Shown one piece after another: positions 54,407 through 62,338 of a DNA stretch of 64,000 nt (its first letter is position 1; every line of letters starts with the position of its first letter). The stretch spans positions 2,356,001-2,420,000 of the forward strand of contig NZ_CP009455.1 of NCBI RefSeq assembly GCF_000759535.1, in the 5' to 3' direction. The notes under the pieces were generated by a model that saw only the letters and a list, made by a program, of their open reading frames with translations, did not search any database and had not been told where the DNA came from. Origin of the DNA: Pseudomonas cremoricolorata. Its GTDB lineage: Bacteria; Pseudomonadota; Gammaproteobacteria; Pseudomonadales; Pseudomonadaceae. Both the position numbers and the translations under genes were made by a program.

Positions 54407-56157
54407 GCAGGCTCCACATCGCGGGGCAGGGACAGGGTAAAGCAGGCACCGCCGGCCAGGTTCTCGACGCGCAACTGGCCGCCGGCTTCATGCACGATGC
54501 CATAGGAAATCGCCAGACCCAGGCCCAGCCCGTCGCCCACCGGCTTGGTGGTGAAGAAGGGGTCGAAGACCTTGCTCAGATCGGCCTCAGCAATGCCACC
54601 ACCGGAATCGAGCACGCTCAACTGCCAGTCGGCGCCGGCCGGGGCGATGCGGATTTCCAGGCGCTTGAAGCGCTTGTCGGCCATGGCGTCGAGGGCATTG
54701 TGCAGCAGGTTGATCAGCACTTGCTCGAGGCGAATGGCATCGCCGCGCACCCAGGCTGGGCGCGCCAGGTACAGCGCCAGGTCGATCTGCTGGCTGCGCA
54801 GGCGAGTGTCGAGCAGTTGCAGGGCCTGATCGACCACCCCGGCCAGATCCAGGCGCTCGCGCAGCCCGCCTGGGCTGTTGCGAGCGAAGGTCTTGAGGTG
54901 GCCGGTCAGGGCGGCCATGCGCGTGAGCATCTGCTCCAGCGGCTCGAGGGCCTGGCGTGCCTGCTCGTAGCGACCCTGGTCGAGCAGCAGGCGCAGGGTT
55001 TCCAGTTGCATGCGCTGGGTGGTCAGTGGCTGGTTGATCTCGTGGGCCAGGGCCGCCGACATCTGCCCGAGCGCGGCCAGCTTGGCCGACTGCACCAGGC
55101 CCTCCTGGGCCATGCGCAACTCGCGAGTGCGTTCTTCGACCTCGCGCTTGAGCGCGTCGCGGCTGCGCTGGCGCAGACGGGCCAGGCGCAGGCGCTGGCT
55201 GACGAATAATGCGGCGAACACCAGGCTCAGCCATACCGCAGCGGCGCCCAGGGCAGCGTTGCGGCCGTCTTCGGCGACCTGGGGCTGGCGCAGCAGGTGC
55301 AAGGTCCAGCCCTCGCTTTCCAGTGGCAGGCTTTCCCACAGGTACTCGCGCTGGCCCTGCGGACCCTGCACCCGACTCAATCGGCTGTTGTCGCCAAAAC
55401 GGCTGAGTACCTGATGCTGCAACGGCACCAGCGGTTGTTTGTCGTACTGCCGGGTTTCGGCCAGCACCGCACGGTCTTCGCGGTTGAGCGAGCGCAGTTC
55501 GCGGTAGCGCCAGCCGTCCTGGTTGGCGATGAAGATGATGCCGCGGGCATCGCTGACCAGCACCACGTCGTTGCCCTGGCGCCATTCGCGCTCAAGCTCG
55601 GGGAATTCCAGCTTGACCACCATGGCGCCGAGGAAGCGATCGGCTTCGTCGTTGACCGAGCTTGCAAGGAAGTAGCCGGGCACGCCGCTGGTCACCCCGA
55701 CTGCGAAGAAGCGCCCGCTGCCCTCACTGCGCGCTTGCTTGAAGTAGGGACGGAAACCGTAGTTGGAGCCCACGTAAGTGGTCGGCAGACGCCAGTTGCT
55801 CGCGGCAACGGCCAGGCCGGTGTGGTCGAGCAGCTCCAGGGTCGAGGAATTGGCGGCGCCGTTGATCCGTTCGAGTTTGCGGTTCAGCGCATCCTGCACG
55901 GCGGGCGACACCGGCCCGCGCAGGGCGGCGATCAGTTCCGGGTCCAGCGCCAGCACCGCAGGCAACGCGCGGTAGCGGTCGATCAGGGTGTGCAGCGAGT
56001 TGGCGTACAGGCTCAGTTGCTCACTGGCCCGCCGAGCATCGGCCTGCAGCGCTTCGCGCTTGGCCTGGTGCATGGCCCAGCCGGCGCTGAGCACGGTGCC
56101 AGTTACGATCAGCAAAATCATCAGCCCCAGACGCAGGGCGCGATAGGACGGTGGCAT
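54400..56157 (-). CDS. dctB: DctB-type C4-dicarboxylate sensor histidine kinase
   Basis: A 585-residue inner-membrane kinase: TM1 near residue 10-30 (LGLMILLIVTGTVLSAGW), a periplasmic double-PAS (PDC) sensor of about 250 residues, TM2 (LGAAAVWLSLVFAALFV), a coiled linker, the HisKA box LAALGQMSAALAHEINQPLTTQ with the phospho-histidine, and the ATPase domain (LINLLHNALDAM; GDGLGLGLAIS). It senses dicarboxylates and phosphorylates DctD. The frame begins at ATG 56184; ATG 56157 is chosen as it starts just before TM1 and has a weak GGAA site, but either is possible. Confidence 0.9.
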   Translation of the reverse strand: MPPSYRALRLGLMILLIVTGTVLSAGWAMHQAKREALQADARRASEQLSLYANSLHTLIDRYRALPAVLALDPELIAALRGPVSPAVQDALNRKLERINGAANSSTLELLDHTGLAVAASNWRLPTTYVGSNYGFRPYFKQARSEGSGRFFAVGVTSGVPGYFLASSVNDEADRFLGAMVVKLEFPELEREWRQGNDVVLVSDARGIIFIANQDGWRYRELRSLNREDRAVLAETRQYDKQPLVPLQHQVLSRFGDNSRLSRVQGPQGQREYLWESLPLESEGWTLHLLRQPQVAEDGRNAALGAAAVWLSLVFAALFVSQRLRLARLRQRSRDALKREVEERTRELRMAQEGLVQSAKLAALGQMSAALAHEINQPLTTQRMQLETLRLLLDQGRYEQARQALEPLEQMLTRMAALTGHLKTFARNSPGGLRERLDLAGVVDQALQLLDTRLRSQQIDLALYLARPAWVRGDAIRLEQVLINLLHNALDAMADKRFKRLEIRIAPAGADWQLSVLDSGGGIAEADLSKVFDPFFTTKPVGDGLGLGLAISYGIVHEAGGQLRVENLAGGACFTLSLPRDVEPAC

Positions 56158-56251
56158 GGGCTGTTCCGCGTGCAATGGGGCCATGGGATGGATCGAAAAC
56201 CAGCGCTGGCGGGTGGATCACACGCCGCCGAACACCGGGTCAACGCGTGGC

Positions 56252-58540
56252 TCAGCGCAACTCGAAGTGCTGCTGTTGCACGTTCTGCGAATCCAGCCCG
56301 ACCTGCACGTTGAACTGCCCAGGTTCGGCCACCTGTTGCAGTTGCGCGTTGAAGAACTTCAGGTCGCTTTCGCTGAGGGTGAACGTCAGCTCGCGGGTTT
56401 CGCCGGCCTTGAGCAGCACTTTCTGGAAGCCCTTGAGTTCCTTGACCGGACGGCTCATCGAGGCGGTGACGTCCTGCACGTACAACTGCGCCACGGTTTC
56501 ACCGTCGCGCTCGCTGGTGTTCTTCACCGTGACCTTGGCTTGCAGGCGCTGCCCGCGTTGCAGATGGTCGGCGGATAACGTCAGGTCGGACAGGGTGAAG
56601 CTGCTGTAGCTCAGGCCGTAGCCAAACGGATACAGCGGGCCATTGGGCTCTTCGAAATACTGTGAGGTGTAGTTGCCAGGCTCGCCGGGGGTAGCCGGGC
56701 GACCGATGCTGGGCCGGTTGTAGTACATGGGAATCTGCCCCACCGAACGCGGGAAGGTGATCGGCAGCTTGCCGGAGGGGTTGTAGTCACCGAACAGCAC
56801 GTCGGCGATGGCATTGCCGCCTTCGGTGCCGCTGAACCAGGTTTCCAGAATCGCATCGGCCTGTTCGCGCTCCCAGGTGATCGACAGCGGTCGGCCGTTC
56901 ATCAGCACCAGCACCAGCGGCTTGCCGGTGTCTTTCAGGGCCTTGATCAGGGCTTTCTGGCTGGCCGGGATGTCGAGGCTGGTGCGGCTCGCCGACTCAT
57001 GGGACATGCCCTTGGATTCGCCTACCACGGCCACCACCACATCGGCCTGGGCCGCAGCCTTGAGTGCTTCATCGATCATCACCGCCGGCGGACGCGGGTC
57101 GAGGACGATCTTGTCGTCCTTGGCGTTGAAGAAATTCAGGTAGTCGAGGATGGCGTTGTCGCGGGTGACATCCGCGCCCTTGGCATACAGCAGCTTGCCC
57201 TTGCCGTCGAGGGCATGCTCCAGGCCCTCGCGGACGCTGACGGCATGCTCGGGGCGGCCATCGGCGGCCCAACTGCCCATGATGTCCAGCGGCGCATCGG
57301 CCAGCGGCCCGACCAGTGCCACCGTGGCCGACTTGCGCAGCGGCAGGGTGTCGTCGCGATTTTCCAGCAACACCAGGCTGCGCCGCGCAACGTCACGGGC
57401 GGCGGCGCGGTGCAGGCGGGTTTCGGCGTAGTAGTCCTGCAGATCGTCCTCGGCCTTGCCGATGCGCAGGTACGGGTCTTTGAACAGGCCCATGTCGTAC
57501 TTGGCGCCCAGCACCTCGCGCACCGCGCGGTCGAGTTCGGCCTGGGACACTTCGCCGGCTTTGAGCAGACCGGGCAGTTCTTCGCCGTACAGCGAGTCGT
57601 TCATGCTCATGTCGATGCCGGCCTTGATCGCCAGCTTGGCGGCCTCTCGGCCATCGCGGGCAACGCCGTGGCGAATCAGCTCCTTGATCGCGCCGTGGTC
57701 GCTGATGGTCACGCCCTTGAAGCCCCATTGCTGGCGCAGCAGGTCGTTCATCAGCCACGTGTTGGCGGTGGCCGGTACGCCGTTGATCGAGTTGAGCGCG
57801 ACCATCACCCCGCCAGCGCCGGCGTCGATGCCCGCACGGTAGGGCGGCAGGTAGTCGTTGTACATTTTCGGCAGGCTCATATCGACTACGTTGTAGTCGC
57901 GCCCGCCCTCCACCGCGCCATACAGGGCGAAGTGCTTGACGATGGCCATCACGCTGTCATGCTCGGCGCCGCTCTTGCCCTGCAAGCCGCGCACCATCAC
58001 CTCGGCGATGCGCGAAGTCAGGTAGGTGTCTTCACCGAAGCCTTCGCTGGTGCGCCCCCAGCGCGGGTCGCGGGCGATGTCGACCATCGGCGCGAAGGTC
58101 ATGTCCACCGAGTCGGCTGCCGCTTCGATGGCCGAGGTGCGCCCGACTGTGGTGATGGCGTCCATGTCCCAGCTCGAGGCCAGGCCCAGGCTGATCGGGA
58201 AGATGGTGCGTTCGCCGTGCACGGTGTCGTAGGCGAAGAACATCGGAATCTTCAGGCGGCTGCGCATGGCCGCGTCCTGCATGGGGCGGTTTTCCGGCGC
58301 GGTGCGCGAATTGAAGGTGCCGCCGATGCGGCCTGCGGCGATTTCCTCGCGAATCTTCTCGGCGGGCATCTCGGGGCTGATGCTGATCAGGCGCAACTGG
58401 CCGATTTTCTCCGCCTGGCTCATCTGCCCTAGCAGGTGATCGATGAATGCCTGTTTGTCTTGCAGTGGCGGTGCGGCGGTGGCGGCCAGGGCCGCCTGAC
58501 TGACGAGGCCCAGGGCCAGACCCAGCAAGGACGATTTCAT
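56252..58540 (-). CDS. bglX: Periplasmic beta-glucosidase, GH3 family
   Basis: A 762-residue exported glycoside hydrolase. Signal peptide residues 1-20 (SLLGLALGLVSQAALA); GH3 N-terminal TIM barrel (FAYDTVHGERTIFPISLGLA; DPRWGRTSEGFGEDTYL; KHFALYGAVEGGRDYN), with the nucleophile aspartate in VTISDHGAIKELI; GH3 C-terminal domain (GTEGGNAIADVLFGDYNPSGKLPITFP) and a fibronectin-III-like tail. It releases terminal glucose from beta-glucosides in the periplasm. ATG 58540 is used; ATG 58552 upstream is less suited to the signal peptide. It is in the same direction as dctB but probably separate. Confidence 0.94.
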   Translation of the reverse strand: MKSSLLGLALGLVSQAALAATAAPPLQDKQAFIDHLLGQMSQAEKIGQLRLISISPEMPAEKIREEIAAGRIGGTFNSRTAPENRPMQDAAMRSRLKIPMFFAYDTVHGERTIFPISLGLASSWDMDAITTVGRTSAIEAAADSVDMTFAPMVDIARDPRWGRTSEGFGEDTYLTSRIAEVMVRGLQGKSGAEHDSVMAIVKHFALYGAVEGGRDYNVVDMSLPKMYNDYLPPYRAGIDAGAGGVMVALNSINGVPATANTWLMNDLLRQQWGFKGVTISDHGAIKELIRHGVARDGREAAKLAIKAGIDMSMNDSLYGEELPGLLKAGEVSQAELDRAVREVLGAKYDMGLFKDPYLRIGKAEDDLQDYYAETRLHRAAARDVARRSLVLLENRDDTLPLRKSATVALVGPLADAPLDIMGSWAADGRPEHAVSVREGLEHALDGKGKLLYAKGADVTRDNAILDYLNFFNAKDDKIVLDPRPPAVMIDEALKAAAQADVVVAVVGESKGMSHESASRTSLDIPASQKALIKALKDTGKPLVLVLMNGRPLSITWEREQADAILETWFSGTEGGNAIADVLFGDYNPSGKLPITFPRSVGQIPMYYNRPSIGRPATPGEPGNYTSQYFEEPNGPLYPFGYGLSYSSFTLSDLTLSADHLQRGQRLQAKVTVKNTSERDGETVAQLYVQDVTASMSRPVKELKGFQKVLLKAGETRELTFTLSESDLKFFNAQLQQVAEPGQFNVQVGLDSQNVQQQHFELR

Positions 58541-58742
58541 GCGCGATTCCATCGTAGAAGCGCTGGCCGTATCAGGGTGATACGCGCGAGCAAGGTTTTC
58601 AGGCGGCTATTGTTGTACAGTTCGCCGAACCGGACGGTGCCGATCTGTCCGCGGTCCAGCGGCGGATTATGCCTGAATATGGCGACGGCTCCAGACCCGC
58701 GATGGCCAGTACAACTATAAGAACGTAGCCGAGACCCCAGGC

Positions 58743-59360
58743 ATGACCCCGCTCAACGAATACGACCAACGTCTGCTCGCCGAGGCCATCGCACGCGCCG
58801 AGCGGCGCACCGCTGCCGAACTGCTCGCCGTGCTCGCCCGCCGCGCCGACGATTACGCCTACCTGCCGCTGTTCTGGGCCGCGTTGCTGGCCTTGCTCGT
58901 CACTTCGCTGCTGCAGGTGCTGACCGGTTGGCCCAGTGGGCGCACGCTGATGGTGGTGCACGGGCTGGTGTTTCTGCTGCTGTGTCTGCTGCTGCGCCAT
59001 CCGCGCCTGGCCGCGCAGTTGGTGCCACGGGCGCTGCGCCATTGGCAGGCAGCGCGTCTGGGCAGGCGCCAGTTCCGGGTGCATCAGGGTGAAGCTGGGC
59101 AGTCGGGGCTGCATGCGCTGATCTTCGTCTGCGAGGCTGAGCGCTACGTGCGCATCCTGCTGGCGCCCCAGGTGGCCGAGCATATGCCGCCTGCAACCTG
59201 TCGGGCGGTGGAAGCGCAATTGCGCCATCGCCTGCAGCAGGGCGAGTTGGTGGCGGGTTTCATCGAGGCTATCGATGCCTGCGCTGAACACCTGAGCCGG
59301 GCTTTGCCCGTCGCGCGTCGTCGTGCGCTGGTGGGGGCAAGGGTGCGCGTGCTGGACTGA
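58743..59360 (+). CDS. TPM-domain-like membrane protein
   Basis: A 205-residue protein with two hydrophobic helices in the middle (about residues 38-62 and 68-86) and a C-terminal domain with FVCEAERYVRILLAPQVAEHM near 125. The N-terminal LAEAIARAERRTAAELLAVLARRADDY and this block resemble the TPM (TLP18.3/Psb32/MOLO-1) family, whose members sit at the membrane and have no settled bacterial function. Divergent from bglX. ATG 58743 is the only reasonable start. Confidence 0.75.
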   Translation: MTPLNEYDQRLLAEAIARAERRTAAELLAVLARRADDYAYLPLFWAALLALLVTSLLQVLTGWPSGRTLMVVHGLVFLLLCLLLRHPRLAAQLVPRALRHWQAARLGRRQFRVHQGEAGQSGLHALIFVCEAERYVRILLAPQVAEHMPPATCRAVEAQLRHRLQQGELVAGFIEAIDACAEHLSRALPVARRRALVGARVRVLD

Positions 59361-59447
59361 CCGCGGGGCCTTCGCGGCAGCGGCGTGGCCACGTAGAATG
59401 GCCGCCACTGCGCACCGCGCTCCTGCATCCCGAGGCACCTGCTGTCC

Positions 59448-60668
59448 ATGTCCGCTACGCCGTCCGCTTCCCCCGACGCCCTTACCCAGTTCTTCACCCT
59501 GCTGCAACAGGCGCTCGCCACTGGCAGCCTGAGCAAGCTGGTGCTGGCCCGCCCTGTGGGCGCCGACCCGACCTTGCAGCGCATCATCGCCAAGCCGGTG
59601 CTGGTCAAGGGCCAGGCGTGTCTGTCGCTGGTGTACCGCCACCAGACCCGCGACATCACCCGCAACCTGCCACTGGAACAGGTGCCGGCGCTGCTCGGTG
59701 AACTGCTGCCGGGCAGCTTTCGCAATGCTCACCTGTTCGACGGCGAGGGTGAGGTGCAGCTGACCTTCAGCAAGAAGGGCAAGCCGATGCTGCAGCGCCA
59801 CGGCGCCCAGGCGCCGCTCAAGGCCACGGCCAGCACGGGTCATGATCGCGAGAAGAAACGCTACCTGGAGCTGTCCCGGCCGTTTCTGCACGACCTCGGC
59901 GTCACCGATGCCCAAGGCGCACTGATTCCGTCGATGTCGCGCAAGTGGAAGCAGATCAACAAGTTCATCGAGGTCTTCGACCATGCCCTGGGCAGCGCAC
60001 CGTTGCCTGCCGAACAGCCGCTACGGGTGGCCGACTTCGGCTCGGGCAAGGGCTACCTGACCTTCGCCATGCACGACTACCTGCGCAACAGCCTGGGCCG
60101 CGCTGCTGAGGTCACCGGGGTCGAGCTTCGCGCCGAGCTGGTCGAGCTGTGCAACGCTGCGGCGGCGCGTCTGCAGCACCCGGGCCTGGAGTTTCAGTGC
60201 GGTGACGTGCGCAGCGTGGTGCCCGAGGCGATCGAGGTGATGATCGCCCTGCATGCGTGCGACATCGCCACCGACTATGCGATTCACACCGGCATTCGTT
60301 GCAACGCGGCGATCATCATGTGCTCGCCGTGCTGCCACAAACAGATTCGCCCGCAACTGCGCAGCCCCGATGTGCTGCAACCGATGCTGCATTACGGCCT
60401 GCACCTGGGCCAGCAGGCGGAAATGCTCACCGACAGCCTGCGCGCGCTGTACCTGGAAGCCTGTGGCTACGAAACCAAGGTGTTCGAGTTCATCTCGCTG
60501 GAACACACCAACAAGAACAAGATGATTCTGGCGGTCAAGCGCCGCCAACCCCAGGACACCACCGCCCTGCTGGCGCGCATCGCCGAGCTGAAGGCGTTCT
60601 ACGGGGTCAGCGAGCACTGCCTGGAAACGCTGCTGCGCGCCGACGGCCTTCTGGCCGCAGCGCAGTAG
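59448..60668 (+). CDS. SAM-dependent methyltransferase-like protein
   Basis: A 406-residue cytoplasmic protein. The N-terminal 150 residues are family-specific; the central Rossmann fold has motif I as VADFGSGKGYLTFAMHDYL near 195, then VTGVELRAELVELC, IALHACDIATDYAI and a cysteine-containing MCSPCCHKQIRPQL. This resembles the methyltransferase_13-type family found in bacteria and eukaryotes (METTL25-like). The substrate is unknown, RNA or protein being likely. A TAGAAT box with TTCGCG 17 bases upstream (59371-59399) is a plausible promoter. Confidence 0.82.
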   Translation: MSATPSASPDALTQFFTLLQQALATGSLSKLVLARPVGADPTLQRIIAKPVLVKGQACLSLVYRHQTRDITRNLPLEQVPALLGELLPGSFRNAHLFDGEGEVQLTFSKKGKPMLQRHGAQAPLKATASTGHDREKKRYLELSRPFLHDLGVTDAQGALIPSMSRKWKQINKFIEVFDHALGSAPLPAEQPLRVADFGSGKGYLTFAMHDYLRNSLGRAAEVTGVELRAELVELCNAAAARLQHPGLEFQCGDVRSVVPEAIEVMIALHACDIATDYAIHTGIRCNAAIIMCSPCCHKQIRPQLRSPDVLQPMLHYGLHLGQQAEMLTDSLRALYLEACGYETKVFEFISLEHTNKNKMILAVKRRQPQDTTALLARIAELKAFYGVSEHCLETLLRADGLLAAAQ

Positions 60669-60673
60669 TCGTC

Positions 60674-61681
60674 TCAGCGGCGTCGCGATGCAGGAAAGGC
60701 GATGCTCAGAGTAGTCTGCGCCAGCGGGTGAGTGCTGGCGTCGAAGAAGTCCAGCGCGCAGCCTACCGCCGCCAGGCGCTGGCTGAAATGACTCTGCTGG
60801 TTGTGCACCGAGGCCTCGCCCAAGGGGCGAATGGCCACGGCGATGCGCGCTGGCCGCGCCTGGATGATGGCCTCCAGCAGGTGCTCGTCGGCGCTGTCCA
60901 GATGCTGGCCGAGCAGGCACAGGTTGCCGTCCTCGCCAGCCAGCTGCGCCAGGCACCAGCTCAAGTAGTCGCTGCTGCGAATAGCTTGAAGCTTCTGCGC
61001 GCTGGGCCCCTCGTTGATGAACAACGGCACTTCCCCGGGCACGTTCACGGCCGCGCCATCGAGCAGCTCGCTGCCCACTGCGCCACGCCTGCGCGTGGTG
61101 CCGTCGGCCTGGCGTAGCAGATGCAGGCCTCCGTGCAGGTGCAGCACCCGCGTGCCGGCGCCGGCGGTGCGGCGCACATCGAAGCTGCCTTGCTCATCGA
61201 ACAGTTCGGCGAACCCCGACGGGTCGTGCTCCATGGCCCACGGCAGGATCAGGTCGTAATTGCTGGTGTAGACGCTTTGGTAACGGCGCAGTTCGGCGTT
61301 GAGCTGGCCCAGGGTCACCGGCGGCAGCAGTGCCAAGGGCAGGTGCACGGCGCGCAAGGCGTGAATCAGCGCCTGTTTGATCGAGTAGTAGCGGTTCAGC
61401 GGCGCGGTGGAGTTGATCGCCAGTGCGGCATTGCTGCGGATGGTGGTGTTCAGCGCGCTCAGCACCGGCTCGAACAGCTCGGTGCCCAATGCCTTGAACA
61501 GTGCCTGGTCGCTGATCGCCAGGGCCTTGTGCCGTACCTGCTGCGCCTGCTCGAACAGCGAGTAGTAACCGAACGGCTTCCACAGGGCGCGGCTGGCGCC
61601 GTTGCCCAGCAGCAGGGCCGGGTAGGCGTGACGGTCGGAGAGCTCGGCCCAGGAGGGCAGGTGGGCATCGCGTGCTGGCAT
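60674..61681 (-). CDS. DUF4917 family protein with SIR2-like motifs
   Basis: A 335-residue cytoplasmic protein. Landmarks: LLLGNGAS near residue 24, TSNYD at 139-143 and HLHGGLH at 181-187. This GNG...TxNYD...HLHG series is the hallmark of SIR2-like NAD-binding folds, including the NADase effectors of several antiphage systems, and matches what I recall of DUF4917. It stands alone: no effector-sensor partner is adjacent, and it ends 5 bases from the convergent methyltransferase gene. Enzymatic NAD hydrolysis is possible but unproven. Confidence 0.77.
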   Translation of the reverse strand: MPARDAHLPSWAELSDRHAYPALLLGNGASRALWKPFGYYSLFEQAQQVRHKALAISDQALFKALGTELFEPVLSALNTTIRSNAALAINSTAPLNRYYSIKQALIHALRAVHLPLALLPPVTLGQLNAELRRYQSVYTSNYDLILPWAMEHDPSGFAELFDEQGSFDVRRTAGAGTRVLHLHGGLHLLRQADGTTRRRGAVGSELLDGAAVNVPGEVPLFINEGPSAQKLQAIRSSDYLSWCLAQLAGEDGNLCLLGQHLDSADEHLLEAIIQARPARIAVAIRPLGEASVHNQQSHFSQRLAAVGCALDFFDASTHPLAQTTLSIAFPASRRR

Positions 61682-61855
61682 GGGGTATCCGTAGGCTGAA
61701 ACACAAACGCGGCGACTGTATCACGTTGCCTGCCGCGAAGAAGTTGCGCGCTCGACGCATGGAAGCGACGGCTTTCATCTGCCAGTCCTTGAGGTCGGAC
61801 GCGGCTGTCTATATCGTCCGCAGCATCTTTATCAAGGTGCAAAGGGTTACAGCGT

Positions 61856-62338
61856 ATGGCAAGCGACAATCTGGGCGCCGAGCAGTATGTCGAGGGTCGC
61901 CTGGTAGCGGTGATCCTGCTGGTGCTGACTGCCCTGGGCGCATTCGCCGCCACCACGTTTTGCGGTGAGCGAGGTTGCGTGTTGACGGCGCAGGCGGTGG
62001 TCTGTGCGGTGACGTCGGCGCTGTGCGTGTTGCTGTTGCTCAATCGCCGCGCGCTGCGTGCCAAGCGCGAAGGCCGCAGCTACTCGCTGGCCTACCTGCT
62101 GGCCTGGATCTGGGCGGGGGGCGCGACGGCGGTGGTGCTCAGCCAGCCCGCCTTGGCCGATGAAGCCCCGGCGCTGCTGTCGGTGGTGCTGTCGAGCTTG
62201 CTGGGTGGGGTCGCGGCGGCTATCGTCGCGCACCTCTGGCACGAGCGCGAGCAACGCCCGCCGACGCCGCGTGCCGCTCGCACCCCGCGGCGTGGCAAAG
62301 CCGAGCAGGCATTGGCGCAGGTCAAGGCGCGTCTGTAG
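61856..62338 (+). CDS. Hypothetical small membrane protein
   Basis: A 160-residue protein with about four hydrophobic helices (near 16-34, 44-60, 78-96, 105-125) and a basic C-terminal tail of about 30 residues (PRRGKAEQALAQVKARL). No known motif. Its end overlaps the convergent SulP gene by 17 bases. The 174-base gap before it presumably carries its promoter. The composition matches native genes of the window, so it is probably real. Confidence 0.7.
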   Translation: MASDNLGAEQYVEGRLVAVILLVLTALGAFAATTFCGERGCVLTAQAVVCAVTSALCVLLLLNRRALRAKREGRSYSLAYLLAWIWAGGATAVVLSQPALADEAPALLSVVLSSLLGGVAAAIVAHLWHEREQRPPTPRAARTPRRGKAEQALAQVKARL

